The notes beneath the pieces are model-generated. The model searched no databases. It saw only the letters and a program-made list of their open reading frames with translations, and was not told where the DNA came from. From assembly GCF_012295525.1 (NCBI RefSeq), contig NZ_CP051167.1, forward strand, positions 4,881,501 through 4,945,500: a stretch of 64,000 bases of DNA, written 5' to 3'. Each line of letters opens with the position of its first letter. Position 1 is the stretch's first letter. Source of the stretch: Oxynema aestuarii AP17. GTDB lineage: Bacteria > Cyanobacteriota > Cyanobacteriia > Cyanobacteriales > Laspinemataceae. Positions 8,680 through 17,501 of this stretch are shown here, piece by piece. The position numbers and the translations under genes were made by a program.

Positions 8680-9290
8680 AGAATCACTCTCCACCTTGAC
8701 CTCGGCTAGAAATGGCTTGGGCGATCCATTCGGCCCGTCGAAGGCGTCGCTGAGGCTGCAGTCACCTCCGGCGGCGAATGGCGCGAACGAGACCCGAATT
8801 GACCCTAAGATTTGGGCTGCATTGTGGGAGCGATCGCCCGAATGACGCGATCGCCGATGCTTCGTACCACTTCCAGCCCGTCATCGCACTTGTCTGCTGT
8901 TGTCCGATCGGTGACAAAAATTGCCATTATGTCGATCGGTTGACCCCAGCAGCACAAGTCCGAACTACCAACGCAAAGCAACCCAAGGGCTAGGAATCTG
9001 GCCGCTATTAGGAGCAGACTCAGGTCTTCCCTATGAGTTTTCAGCAACCGGATGGGAAGTTCAGGAATAAATGAGGTCCCCGGGTTCGCCCTTACGAGAC
9101 GTGCGGCGCTATTTTGTATCGATGTTTACACTTTTGCGGACATGGCGATGCTCCTGGGGAGATCCTTTCGCGTTCGCCGTCCGGGGGAATCTTTTGAGGG
9201 GTTGTTGCGTTCCCGCTTCGATCTGTCCCGAACGCCACAAATTTTTGTTGAAAAGAGATAAATATTGTTGCGATTTTTGAGGGGAAGCTA
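8680..9290. other. 610-bp spacer, no secure gene
   Basis: It lies between the leftward pseudokinase and a small rightward gene. An 80-codon minus-strand frame (8805-9047, TTG start) encodes a C-terminal stretch that looks protein-like (IFVTDRTTADKCDDGLEV), but it has no ribosome site and unconvincing codon use in its first half, so I do not call it. No RNA gene is recognised. Confidence 0.45.
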
Positions 9291-9512
9291 GTGAATTCGA
9301 TCTCCTATCACGATTTATTTGCCGCCCTCGTTTTTCTAGTTCTTTCGGGGTTGTTTACCTTAGAAGTTTTTGTCGGTTCTGTAGATCGCCGCCGCGTTCG
9401 CCGCCAACATAAACGGAATGGGTCTTATCTCAGTCGAGATCGCCTTGACGATGTCCCGGGCAAGGGTCACGAGGCGATCGAATTAAATATCGATCGCCAC
9501 TCGAACCGCTAA
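9291..9512 (+). CDS. Small single-pass membrane protein, unknown
   Basis: 73 residues with one strong hydrophobic segment (residues ~8-29, LFAALVFLVLSGLFTLEVFV), then a short basic, Arg-rich tail (RRRVRRQHKRNG). Positive charges after the helix suggest the N-terminus is outside. The start is GTG with GAGGGG six bases upstream, which is the main support that it is real. No family is recognised. It lies between two leftward genes and is transcribed against both. Confidence 0.5.
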   Translation: MNSISYHDLFAALVFLVLSGLFTLEVFVGSVDRRRVRRQHKRNGSYLSRDRLDDVPGKGHEAIELNIDRHSNR

Positions 9513-9762
9513 TGTTTTCATATCGGCGATCGTCTACCCTCGAAAGCTTATTTCGTATTTTTCAATTGCTCTAATGAATTAACTTGCAATTCCTTTAAAT
9601 CAATAAGCTGTCAGACATTTAAATCGGATCGGTAAAATGAGTAATTTTGCTGTAATTTCTATCGATTTTTCGATTTTTGCGGTAGGCATTCGGAATGCTT
9701 GCCTCTTGATATATATACATTACAAATAGAAACAATTTAGCCAGATCTAAACGCAGAAAAAG

Positions 9763-11553
9763 CTAAATTTTACTATTCTGTATAGAATAAATCTCCGTTA
9801 TTTCTTGTCTTCCTCTCAATTGCAACTCGCCTACTTTCCGACCGGGATAGCGATCGCGGACGTAAGCAAAAGTCTCGCGAGTAATTAGCAAACTATAAGG
9901 ATTATTGTCAAGAATTTCTTTATTCATCGGTTCCAAGCGAGCGGCAATATTAACCGTATCGCCCAAAACGGAATAATTCGATCGCCGAGAACCGCCCACA
10001 CTGCCAGCGATGACCGGGCCGGTATGGATGCCGATCCCAAACCGAATCGGCGGCTTTCCCGTGGCTTTAAAATGGCGGTTGAGAACTTGTAATTGTTCGT
10101 GCATTTTAAAACAAGCGGCGATCGCATTCAACGCATCCTGTTGAATTTCCGCTTCCGTCGTGCGGACGAACGGAACGCCAAAACAGGCCATAATCGCATC
10201 GCCAATATATTTATCGATCGCCCCCCCACAATTCATAATACAATTCGACATCACGTCGAGATATTCGTTGAGCCACGGTAACAATTCCCTCGGCGGCATC
10301 TGCTCGGAAATCGTCGTAAATCCGCGAATATCCATAAACAAAATCGTGGCGATCGCTTCTTGAGGGGGAACCGCTCCGTGTTGGAAAATTTCATGGCGCT
10401 GCTGCCAGATCGTGCGGGCCGTTTCCGGGGCAACTTGCGTCTCAAACAAGCGCATCAGTTGCTGTTTTTGGTACTGTTCGCGGACCTGAACGGCGATCGC
10501 GCTCAAGGCGATCGTACCGATGGGAGTCGCCGTGGGTAACCACCAATTCACCCAAGTGAAGGCACCCAAGGCAATTCCCACCCACACCGACGGCAAAAGC
10601 AACAGCAGCCCCACCCGATGTTTCCAATCCAAACCGGACAACAGCCACCCAGTCCCCAGAGCGAACGCGATCGCCGCCCAAGGAGACACCCACGCGGGCC
10701 AACGACGTAAAAACCGATCTTCGAGCCAATTGTCCGCAACGGCGGCATGGATGTAAACCCCCGCGATCGCTTGGAATGGCGAAATTTTGCGGTCTAACCC
10801 CGTCGCCACCGCGCCGACAAATACGAATTTATTGGCAAACGCACTCATCGGGACGCGACCTTCGACCACATCGACAAACGAATAGGTGGGAACCGCTTGC
10901 ATTTTCCCGGGCCAATTAACCCAGAAGTTATACCAAACTCCGGATTGGTAACGGGCGATCGCCCTTTGAGGCAGTTCGGCTAACAGGTCGGACGAGGGCA
11001 AGTCCCCGGACACTTGTAACATTGCCAAACTCAAATTGGGAATCCCTTCAATCCACAGGGTCGCCTGACGGCTGATCCCGTCGCGGTCGGCTTCGTGGAG
11101 AATTTGACCCACGGCGGCGGCAGCGTCTTGCAAGATCGGCAAAGGTTCCTCCCCCCAGGCGCCCCGGGCGAGGACGACGCGACCGTTACGGGCGATCGCC
11201 TCCGCTAAGCGGGCATCTTGAGGACTCGGATCGAGAAAGAGAACATCGAACCCGATCGCCGCCGGATCGGCATCGTTCAACACGTCGAGCAGTTGGACGT
11301 AGCGATCGCGCGACCAGGGAAATTGACCGTAAACCTGCAAACTGGTCTCGTCAATTGCCACGGTCACGATCCGCTCGTTCCAACTGAGCGAACCGCGCAG
11401 TTTAAATAACTGGTTGTAACCAAATCGTTCTAAAGGCTCCCACAGTCCCAACAGGGCAATGGCAGCCGAAACCGCCCCCGCAATGGCACCGGGCCACCAG
11501 GGATAATCCCGTATTAACGTGCGGCGAAGCCAGCCTCGAACTCCCAAAATCAT
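9763..11553 (-). CDS. CHASE2-domain class III adenylate cyclase
   Basis: 596 residues that make cAMP (or less likely cGMP) from the NTP. An N-terminal membrane helix (~21-38) is followed by a periplasmic CHASE2 sensor (~45-285, with AAIGFDVLF and KFVFVGAVATGL), three membrane helices (~290-357) and a cyclase domain. Metal Asps are D408 (LFMDIRGF) and D452 (YIGDAIM). K448 and the Asp of LGDTVN fit adenine specificity, and Asn and Arg of TVNIAARLE are the transition-state residues. All catalytic positions are intact. The FecR-domain gene lies 160-220 bases upstream on the same strand, so the two may form a unit that senses the envelope and signals by cAMP. The ligand of CHASE2 is unknown. Confidence 0.92.
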   Translation of the reverse strand: MILGVRGWLRRTLIRDYPWWPGAIAGAVSAAIALLGLWEPLERFGYNQLFKLRGSLSWNERIVTVAIDETSLQVYGQFPWSRDRYVQLLDVLNDADPAAIGFDVLFLDPSPQDARLAEAIARNGRVVLARGAWGEEPLPILQDAAAAVGQILHEADRDGISRQATLWIEGIPNLSLAMLQVSGDLPSSDLLAELPQRAIARYQSGVWYNFWVNWPGKMQAVPTYSFVDVVEGRVPMSAFANKFVFVGAVATGLDRKISPFQAIAGVYIHAAVADNWLEDRFLRRWPAWVSPWAAIAFALGTGWLLSGLDWKHRVGLLLLLPSVWVGIALGAFTWVNWWLPTATPIGTIALSAIAVQVREQYQKQQLMRLFETQVAPETARTIWQQRHEIFQHGAVPPQEAIATILFMDIRGFTTISEQMPPRELLPWLNEYLDVMSNCIMNCGGAIDKYIGDAIMACFGVPFVRTTEAEIQQDALNAIAACFKMHEQLQVLNRHFKATGKPPIRFGIGIHTGPVIAGSVGGSRRSNYSVLGDTVNIAARLEPMNKEILDNNPYSLLITRETFAYVRDRYPGRKVGELQLRGRQEITEIYSIQNSKI

Positions 11554-11669
11554 TCCTCACTCGTTCGATAGGGGTCGAACTGCACCCGACTCGAAGCCGG
11601 AAGTCTGCTCGCGAAACTCTCTCGTTCTCGGTAGTGGTTTCTCGAAGACTTCCGGCGCGTTCCCCTCGT

Positions 11670-11708
11670 CGTTAGCGAAGCGACGCCGGAGGCGTTTCGC
11701 GTATCGCC
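11670..11708. repeat. Palindromic repeat, intergenic copy
   Basis: A 39-base GC-rich palindrome that begins CGTTAGCGAAGCGACGCC and ends GGCGTTTCGCGTATCGCC, just after the FecR stop codon's flank. It shares its outer parts with the coding copies at 12568-12600 and 15420-15452. It can fold into a long stem and may attenuate or process the FecR-cyclase transcript. Confidence 0.65.
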
Positions 11709-11713
11709 GACAA

Positions 11714-12775
11714 TTAGGGCAATGGCACGATATAAACGCGCTCGCGGACTGCCGGACCGCGCACCACAAACTTGAGGTTGCGCGACGCCGGACGCGGTAC
11801 CATCAGGGAAAAATTGCCGTCGGGATCGGTTTCGACCAGTTCGTTATCGAGCAAGAGAATATCGGGGCGATCGATTTTTCCTTCGATGCGAACGGTTCGC
11901 GAACCGCTTTGTTGAGTGACTAAGACCCGGAATTTAGACTCGGCGGGAAGATCTTCCGGTACACTCGGCGCCATTCCCGGGGCGATCGAGGTATATTGAC
12001 CCGGCCCGACGGTCACTTCTTGATTTTGGGCGATCGCAAAGACGCTGCCATCGAGAGAGGTAATCCCAGTTTGTCCGTTCGGACCGACATCGATCCCGAA
12101 CGAGGTTCCGCGTACCCCCGCGACTCCCGTGGGGGTGCGAACTCTAAAGGGAGACTCTTCGCCCCCTTCTTGGGCGAGTCCCCCTTCGCCATCGTCAAAA
12201 AAGGCAAGGGTTTTCAAGCCGACGGGATTGCTCGGTGGCAAGGTCGCCCGTCCCCCGGTCAGTCGTCCTAATGAAAATCTCACTTGTCCGTATTCGACAA
12301 ATAAATCGATTTGGTCGTCTCCGAGGGTCGCGACCTCGAATTGACTGACATCGGAAACTTCCAAACTGCCGCGATAGTTATCGAGGCGCAAGCGCAATCG
12401 CACGCCGGGTTCGGTGACGATCGTGCCGATCGCGGGGCTGAGACAGTCTCCTTGGGCGATCGCCCGTCCCTCAAATGTCGCGGATCCCTCCCCTCGCACG
12501 GTTTCGACTTTCAACCCTCCCGGACAATCGGACTGCTGCGCCAACAACCGTTGGGACGGGTCATTGGCGTTAGCTTCCCGACCCCGAAGGCGTATCGCCG
12601 GAACGGATCCGGTGTCTTCGGATCCTCCACTCGATAACGCAGTTTGGCGGTTTTCCTCTACAGACGCCGCGATCGCGCTCGAAGCGATCGCGGTTATCGC
12701 CGCCAGGGATAAGCTCGTCACTGTCAACGACAACCATCCGATCCGGCGCGTGAAATCATTTACCACTATCATCAT
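11714..12775 (-). CDS. FecR-domain secreted protein
   Basis: About 353 residues. The ATG at 12775 puts a signal peptide at the start (WLSLTVTSLSLAAITAIASSAIAAS, cut here into VTSLSLAAITAIA and neighbours), so I prefer it to the longer frame from 12910, whose extra residues look untranslated. The central part has the FecR core: an antibody-like repeat region (VEYGQVRFSLG) followed by RTPTGVAGVRGTSFGIDV, the hallmark of the FecR domain. The C-terminal ~70 residues (IEGKIDRPDILL onward) are beta-rich, possibly a carbohydrate- or peptide-binding module. No anti-sigma cytoplasmic part is present. It precedes the CHASE2 cyclase on the same strand. A palindromic repeat has been read into the protein near residues 59-69 (AIRLRGREANA). 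Confidence 0.82.
   Translation of the reverse strand: MMIVVNDFTRRIGWLSLTVTSLSLAAITAIASSAIAASVEENRQTALSSGGSEDTGSVPAIRLRGREANANDPSQRLLAQQSDCPGGLKVETVRGEGSATFEGRAIAQGDCLSPAIGTIVTEPGVRLRLRLDNYRGSLEVSDVSQFEVATLGDDQIDLFVEYGQVRFSLGRLTGGRATLPPSNPVGLKTLAFFDDGEGGLAQEGGEESPFRVRTPTGVAGVRGTSFGIDVGPNGQTGITSLDGSVFAIAQNQEVTVGPGQYTSIAPGMAPSVPEDLPAESKFRVLVTQQSGSRTVRIEGKIDRPDILLLDNELVETDPDGNFSLMVPRPASRNLKFVVRGPAVRERVYIVPLP
12568..12600. repeat. Palindromic repeat inside the FecR gene
   Basis: A 33-base unit identical at 28 of 33 positions to 15420-15452. On the minus strand it is read as AIRLRGREANA. It interrupts the low-complexity region between signal peptide and FecR domain, where an insert would be tolerated. 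Confidence 0.7.
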
Positions 12776-13417
12776 CAATAAGTTATCCAAATCGTTGAGC
12801 GAAAATCGGCCTGAGAACCGATCGGTCAATGGGAATTTTAAAGCCTGAGATAAGCCCGACACTGGCGGTTTTTGCTTTGACAAGGAGTACGGAGCCTCAA
12901 ATCCCCCCAAAATGAGGCGAACGGTCGAAATTGCTCGGATAGCGATCGTGCACCCGATCGCGGCAATTGACCTAACCCGGCATTGCTCACCTCAGTGACA
13001 ACTGCTTTCAATGAAATTCAGTTTTAGCTTTCCCATTTTTTCCCCTTACATCCGGATGGGTGAAAAGGATTTTAGCGTTTAGATTTTAGCGTTTAGAGGG
13101 CTAATAAAGAAGTAAAACTTGAGAAGTGTTTTCAACGGTTTGGAGTCAAAATAGAGACAAGAACCGATCGCCCGTAGCTCCTTAATTTCTGGGTTTGGCC
13201 GTTTTGATTTCGCGACAGATTGGCGAGCGATCGCTTTGGGGTCGAAGTCCGATCCCCATTTAATTTAAGGACAAAAATAAGCGACTTTTTAGCTGAGACG
13301 ATGGGGATAAACGGCCCCGGTTGACACCTCCTCGATCGCGGATCTCGAACTGCTGGGGGGCGATAAGGTGCAAGAGCGATCGCGGGACGGCTTTGTTCCC
13401 CCTTCGCCACGGCGCAC
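12776..13417. other. 640-bp spacer between FecR and RodZ-like genes
   Basis: No gene is seen. It contains two copies of the heptamer-type ATTTTAGCGTTTAG around 13070-13097 and must hold the FecR promoter. A 92-codon minus-strand frame at 13132-13410 has no ribosome site and looks non-coding. Confidence 0.5.
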
Positions 13418-14020
13418 TCACTCCTGCCGCTCGATCGTCTCTCCCGAGTTAAAATCGGAAAGCCATCGGATCGAAACCCACGTCAGTCCCACGGCAATCA
13501 GTCCCAAAACGATCGCATATCCTAAATACAGTTGAACGCGGGTGAGGGCGAACGGTAATCGATTTTGGGGTTTTTCCCAAACCCGAAGGGCTGTTTTGAC
13601 CGGATCGCTTTGCGGTAACGACTCCGCCATTGCATCCCCGTCCAAACCCAACGCATCCGCCATGCGACGAATAAAGCCGCAGACGTAAATTTTCGGGGGG
13701 AGGCGATCGCCTAAACCCCGTTCGATCGCGTCGATATGATGCAGGGGAATCCGCGTCCAACTGTGCAGTTGATAAGCTGAAATTCCTTGTCTTTCCCGGG
13801 TCTGTTGCAGTTGTTCGCCAATTTCAGCCAGCCGATCGCCCCAAGCACTTTCCTCTAGCGTCTCCACAGAAGAATCGTTACTTTTTTGAAGATCTTTGCC
13901 TTCCCTATCCCCCTCCCCTTCTGTAGGGGTCGCTGCTTCCTCGAAGGTGGTTTCTCGGTCTTCCGGGTTGTCTTTAGGCCGATTTTTATCAACCCTAAAG
14001 CCTGGGTTGGTGCCTGTCAT
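13418..14020 (-). CDS. RodZ-like helix-turn-helix membrane protein
   Basis: 200 residues: an acidic low-complexity N-terminus, a cytoplasmic HTH_25-type domain (about 65-140, LAEIGEQLQQTRERQGIS and IPLHHIDAIERG with GFIRRMADALGLD) and one C-terminal membrane helix (about 168-190) with a short outside tail. This is the layout of cyanobacterial RodZ-type proteins, which in other bacteria link MreB to cell-wall synthesis. It lacks the long periplasmic beta domain of E. coli RodZ. It could instead be a membrane-bound regulator. It is a single gene, with spacers of more than 140 bp on both sides. Confidence 0.75.
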   Translation of the reverse strand: MTGTNPGFRVDKNRPKDNPEDRETTFEEAATPTEGEGDREGKDLQKSNDSSVETLEESAWGDRLAEIGEQLQQTRERQGISAYQLHSWTRIPLHHIDAIERGLGDRLPPKIYVCGFIRRMADALGLDGDAMAESLPQSDPVKTALRVWEKPQNRLPFALTRVQLYLGYAIVLGLIAVGLTWVSIRWLSDFNSGETIERQE

Positions 14021-14166
14021 TGTGGCGGTCTCCGTGCTTGAGTAGAACAGATCGCGATCGCGGGTCAGTCAAACGAACAAGAGCGATCGCGCATAGTGGG
14101 TCACACCCCTCACCCCAGAAATTTCCCCATACATAGCAAGCCAACGGTCAACCTGTCCAGGCTTAT

Positions 14167-15030
14167 TTAGGCGATCGCCGGACTCGCTTCGGAGAAGTTC
14201 TTTAAAAAATCGGCGATCGTCTGGTTAAAAACGTCGCTTTCCACCAAAAAAGGCCAGTGATTGCCCGGTACGCGAACAATTTGCAAATTTTGCAAATATT
14301 TTCGGTAAGGTTTCATCTGCCATTCACTGCGATTCACCCCAGCTTGCGGTTGGACGAACAAGGTCGGGACGGCGATCGTCTCGGTCAATCCAGAGGTTCG
14401 CATCACGTCGTCAAAAATACCATCGCGCGCGGCGATCGCAAACTTACTCCCCCAGCGTCCGTCCGCTTTTTCCTCAATTTCCGCCTCAAACACCCGTTCT
14501 TGTAACGGACTCCACGCCGCAAATTGCGGTAACTGACGTGCTTGTTGGCGCGCTTGTTCGTAAGTTGCAAACGGTCCGCCCAATTTCAAACACGCTAAAG
14601 TCCGATAGAGAATGGGAAAACTCAATTTGAGAAACCCGGGTAATTTCGTGATAAAAATCGGATCGACCAGCATCGCAGTTTTAAAGCGATGGGGAGCTTG
14701 TCGCGCCCAAATGGCGGCTAACTTACCACTCCAGGAATGACCGAGAATATGCGCCGACTCCCACCCGAGGCGATCGAGCAATCCCTCTAAATCGGCGATC
14801 GTTTCCGCCGCCGTGTAACCGCGATCGGGTTTGGAACTTTCCCCGTGACCGCGCAAATCCGGCGCCACCACGTGATACGAACTCCCCAGAGTTTCCGCCA
14901 ACTGCGACCAAACGACGGCGCAATCTCCCAACCCATGTAACAGTAAAATCGGTTCGCCGCCAGGATTCCACTCTAAATAAGACAGCTCGATTTCGGCTAA
15001 TTTTAAACAGTGACGTTGACGGGTCATCAT
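14167..15030 (-). CDS. Alpha/beta hydrolase
   Basis: 287 residues of an alpha/beta-hydrolase fold. LLLHGLGD holds the oxyanion His-Gly, LGHSWSG the nucleophile Ser, and VPGNHWPF the catalytic His near the C-terminus; the acid is probably in VPTLFVQPQAGV or nearby. DLRGHGESSKPD is also typical. No signal peptide is present, so it should act in the cytosol on an ester, lactone or C-C bond of unknown kind. I used the ATG at 15030 (MMTRQRH). The frame is open to a TTG at 15099, whose extra 23 residues look unlike this family. Confidence 0.83.
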   Translation of the reverse strand: MMTRQRHCLKLAEIELSYLEWNPGGEPILLLHGLGDCAVVWSQLAETLGSSYHVVAPDLRGHGESSKPDRGYTAAETIADLEGLLDRLGWESAHILGHSWSGKLAAIWARQAPHRFKTAMLVDPIFITKLPGFLKLSFPILYRTLACLKLGGPFATYEQARQQARQLPQFAAWSPLQERVFEAEIEEKADGRWGSKFAIAARDGIFDDVMRTSGLTETIAVPTLFVQPQAGVNRSEWQMKPYRKYLQNLQIVRVPGNHWPFLVESDVFNQTIADFLKNFSEASPAIA

Positions 15031-15175
15031 AGCTAAAGTCTCGGGGGGAATCGGGAGTTCGGAAGGAGAAGGATACAGGAGGACGATCGCCTCGGACAAA
15101 CTTGAAGGCGATCGCAGTTAGGACGTATGCAGATCGTATGAATATTTTGAAATAAAAATTGAGAGGAAGTCAAAT

Positions 15176-15373
15176 ATGAGTAAATTGACAAAATCGAAAG
15201 CCACTCTTTTTTCTTATGTTTTCTGGGCGTTTCTGATTTTTACGTTAGTGATTTGGATCTTAAGAGGGTTGAGAATTTTAACCGGAATTCACGGTTGGAT
15301 TTTCTGGGTTTCGATCTTCGCTACGATCGCGACGGCGGCGATCTCCCGGGCGCAAAGACCCCGACGCTACTAA
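15176..15373 (+). CDS. Small two-helix membrane protein, unknown
   Basis: 65 residues with two hydrophobic helices (about 11-31 and 39-56) separated by a short loop (RGLRILTGIHG) and a basic C-terminus. An AGGAAG lies eight bases before the ATG, so translation is likely. It is more AT-rich than its neighbours. No family is recognised. It is divergent from the hydrolase and convergent with the YihY gene. Confidence 0.6.
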   Translation: MSKLTKSKATLFSYVFWAFLIFTLVIWILRGLRILTGIHGWIFWVSIFATIATAAISRAQRPRRY

Positions 15374-15400
15374 CTGTCACTGAAGATCGAATGACGATGG

Positions 15401-16579
15401 TCAATCTTGGCGCGACGCCGCGTTAGCTTCGCGACGCCTCCGGCGTATCGCCTCGGATTTGGCTTTGGCCCGTCGCATCGCCGCACCGACCGTAACATTC
15501 AGTTGGGCGCCGAATAAAGTGACCAGGGACGATAAGTACAACCACAACAGTAAAATCACGATCGTTCCGACTGCGCCGTAAGTCCGGTTGTAGTTGCCAA
15601 AATGGGACACGTAAAGCCGAAATAGATTAGAAATCACCGCCCACAAGACCGCCGCGATCGCCGCCCCGGGTAAAATAGGTGTTTCGGGATGGCGCTGGCT
15701 CGGTCCGAAGCGATAAATAAACGCAAAAGCCGCAGAAACCACCACCAACGTCATCGAACGACTCCAAACCTGCCACCCATCGAGCAGTTGGGATTCGAGA
15801 GGACAACTTTCAATCGGTTCGAGCAAACACAGCAAACCGGATTCCATCAAACATTCTTGACCGGATTCGATCAAACAACTGCGCCGTGCGAGCAAACGGA
15901 CGATCGCATCGCTGATAAAGGTTAAGAAAGAAGCGACAATTAATAGGATAATCGTACCGACGGACAAGACGATCGCGATCGGTTTTGCTTTCCAAAAGGG
16001 TCGCGTTTGTTCGTGGGGGATTTCGTGAATGCGATCGAGGGCTGCCATCGCCGCCCCCATGACCCCGGAAAAGGCCCATAACGCTCCAGCAAAGCCAATT
16101 GAAAAGATTTCTTGGTTCCGACTTTCAAGCACTTCTTGAATCAGGGAACGGATGGTGCTGCGAACCTCGTCGGGAACCACCGTGGCAATTTGGCGGGCAA
16201 GATCGAACAAGGTGGATTGTAAGGATTCAAACAGGCCGATCGCCGCGATCGAGGCTAAAATTGCCGGAAATAAGGCCAACATGGCGTGATAGGCCATTTC
16301 GGCAGATAAACCTGTCAATCGCTGTTTGTTAGCGCGATCGACGGCTTCGCGCAAGGTCGAAAAATTGAGATAAAGGAAAAACTGAAAAAAGTTAACCACC
16401 CGCTTCCCTACGCTGGTAAAGATCTTGCGAAGTAAGCGCCACAAAAACCCCAAAAGTTTTTGAGCGAGGCGCGCAAGCGGTTTCCACCAACGCTGTTGTC
16501 GGACTTTAGCGTCGAAGAATTCGGTTATTTTGATTAACCGTAAATGTTGTAATGCACGAAACCAATCGGCTAATCGCAT
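15401..16579 (-). CDS. YihY/BrkB family membrane protein
   Basis: 392 residues. The family signature runs from LTGLSAEMAYHAMLALFPAI through WAFSGVMGAAMAALDRIHEI to YGAVGTIVILLLWLYLSSLV. Six membrane helices are expected. The family was once called ribonuclease BN, which was wrong; its function is still unclear. Two oddities: an extra segment between helices (about residues 228-262) with five Cys in near-repeats CLIES, CLMES, CLLEP, CPLES; and a C-terminus (AIRRRRREANA) derived from the palindromic DNA repeat at 15420-15452. A basic N-terminal tail of about 75 residues precedes the domain. Confidence 0.88.
   Translation of the reverse strand: MRLADWFRALQHLRLIKITEFFDAKVRQQRWWKPLARLAQKLLGFLWRLLRKIFTSVGKRVVNFFQFFLYLNFSTLREAVDRANKQRLTGLSAEMAYHAMLALFPAILASIAAIGLFESLQSTLFDLARQIATVVPDEVRSTIRSLIQEVLESRNQEIFSIGFAGALWAFSGVMGAAMAALDRIHEIPHEQTRPFWKAKPIAIVLSVGTIILLIVASFLTFISDAIVRLLARRSCLIESGQECLMESGLLCLLEPIESCPLESQLLDGWQVWSRSMTLVVVSAAFAFIYRFGPSQRHPETPILPGAAIAAVLWAVISNLFRLYVSHFGNYNRTYGAVGTIVILLLWLYLSSLVTLFGAQLNVTVGAAMRRAKAKSEAIRRRRREANAASRQD
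15420..15452. repeat. Palindromic repeat inside the YihY gene
   Basis: A 33-base unit with 28 of 33 bases shared with 12568-12600. It encodes AIRRRRREANA in the C-terminal tail, in the same reading phase as the FecR copy. Confidence 0.72.
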
Positions 16580-16587
16580 AGAGAAAT

Positions 16588-16845
16588 CTATTGTTATATT
16601 TTAGATTTTAGAAGGGGGCGGAGGGAGTCGGGAGTCCGGAGACAAAAGGTTTGAGGATGAGCATTGAGGACGCTTCCCAATTCCGATAGCATTGATGATA
16701 AATATCTTCTCAGGTGGGCAAGATGCCCATCTTGTTTAAGCGGGTCAGATCCCCGCATTATCGAGTTTCTACCTTCCGAGCTGTACTTGTTCCCGATTCC
16801 CCATTCCCCATTCTCTAATTCCTTTTTACCCTCCATCTATTCCCC
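16588..16845. repeat. Spacer with heptamer and hairpin repeats
   Basis: Tandem ATTTTAG-type heptamers (16590-16606) and a hairpin GTGGGCA-AGA-TGCCCAT at 16714-16730, a member of a dispersed family (see findings). The right end holds repeated CCCCATT. The coiled-coil gene begins at 16846. Confidence 0.5.
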
Positions 16846-17388
16846 ATGAGCCAAGATGTATCCCAGTGGTTGAGTGAAATCAACGCCTTAAAACAAGAAG
16901 TTGCGCGCTTGCAAAGCGAACTCGACGCGGCCCATGCGAGTAGCGATCGCTGGCGGCAACTGTACAATACGGAAGCGCAACAACGCCGCACGGAAACGAA
17001 GCTCAACCGAGAGACGATTGAGGCGCAGCGTTTGCAAATCGAACAGGTGGAGCAAGGGAAAGCACGGCGCCACGACGATCCCAATGCGTTATCGAGTTGG
17101 GAATCTGAGTTGGCGGGGTTGTCGCGGGAGGAATTAACGGAAAAATTGGTGGAGCTGTGGGGTGCAAGGGAAGGAGACCGTCGGGAACTCGAAGCACTTC
17201 GCGAAGCGTTGGAAGCGGAAAAGATGGCTCACGAAAAGACCCGAGAGACGTTAACTTGCGCTCTCGGGGATACGGTGGAATTGTTGAAAAAAACGGGTTC
17301 GGTCGATCGCGCGAAGGCGCAAACGTTGCAATTGGCGAATTTTAACAGTCCGGCGGCTTCTCAGACGGGGACGCCCGAGACGGATTAG
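16846..17388 (+). CDS. Coiled-coil protein, conserved in cyanobacteria
   Basis: 180 residues, mostly alpha-helical. Heptad patterns run at about 5-70 (INALKQEVARLQSELD) and 95-150 (LSREELTEKLVELWGAREGD). The tail is Ser/Thr/Pro-rich. No membrane segment, no catalytic motif. I believe related proteins occur across cyanobacteria, but no function is known to me. It converges with threonine synthase. Confidence 0.65.
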   Translation: MSQDVSQWLSEINALKQEVARLQSELDAAHASSDRWRQLYNTEAQQRRTETKLNRETIEAQRLQIEQVEQGKARRHDDPNALSSWESELAGLSREELTEKLVELWGAREGDRRELEALREALEAEKMAHEKTRETLTCALGDTVELLKKTGSVDRAKAQTLQLANFNSPAASQTGTPETD

Positions 17389-17446
17389 GGGGAGGCGATC
17401 GCCTCGGTTTACTTGCAAGTTTTCACAAAAACTAGGGGGTTTCGTA

Positions 17447-17476
17447 AAAAATAGGCGGCCAACATGACCGCCCTAC
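17447..17476 (-). terminator. Terminator of threonine synthase
   Basis: On the minus strand a stem AGGGCGG / CCGCCT (one bulged G) is followed by ATTTTTTAC, 25 bases after the thrC stop codon. Confidence 0.65.
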
Positions 17477-17501
17477 AGGAATTGTGAGATTTGCAATTCA
17501 T

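Noticed and set aside
8805-9047. 80-codon minus-strand frame with a protein-like C-terminal half
   Set aside because: TTG start without a ribosome site. The first half is Leu/Cys-rich and unlike a signal sequence. Recorded in the spacer entry only.
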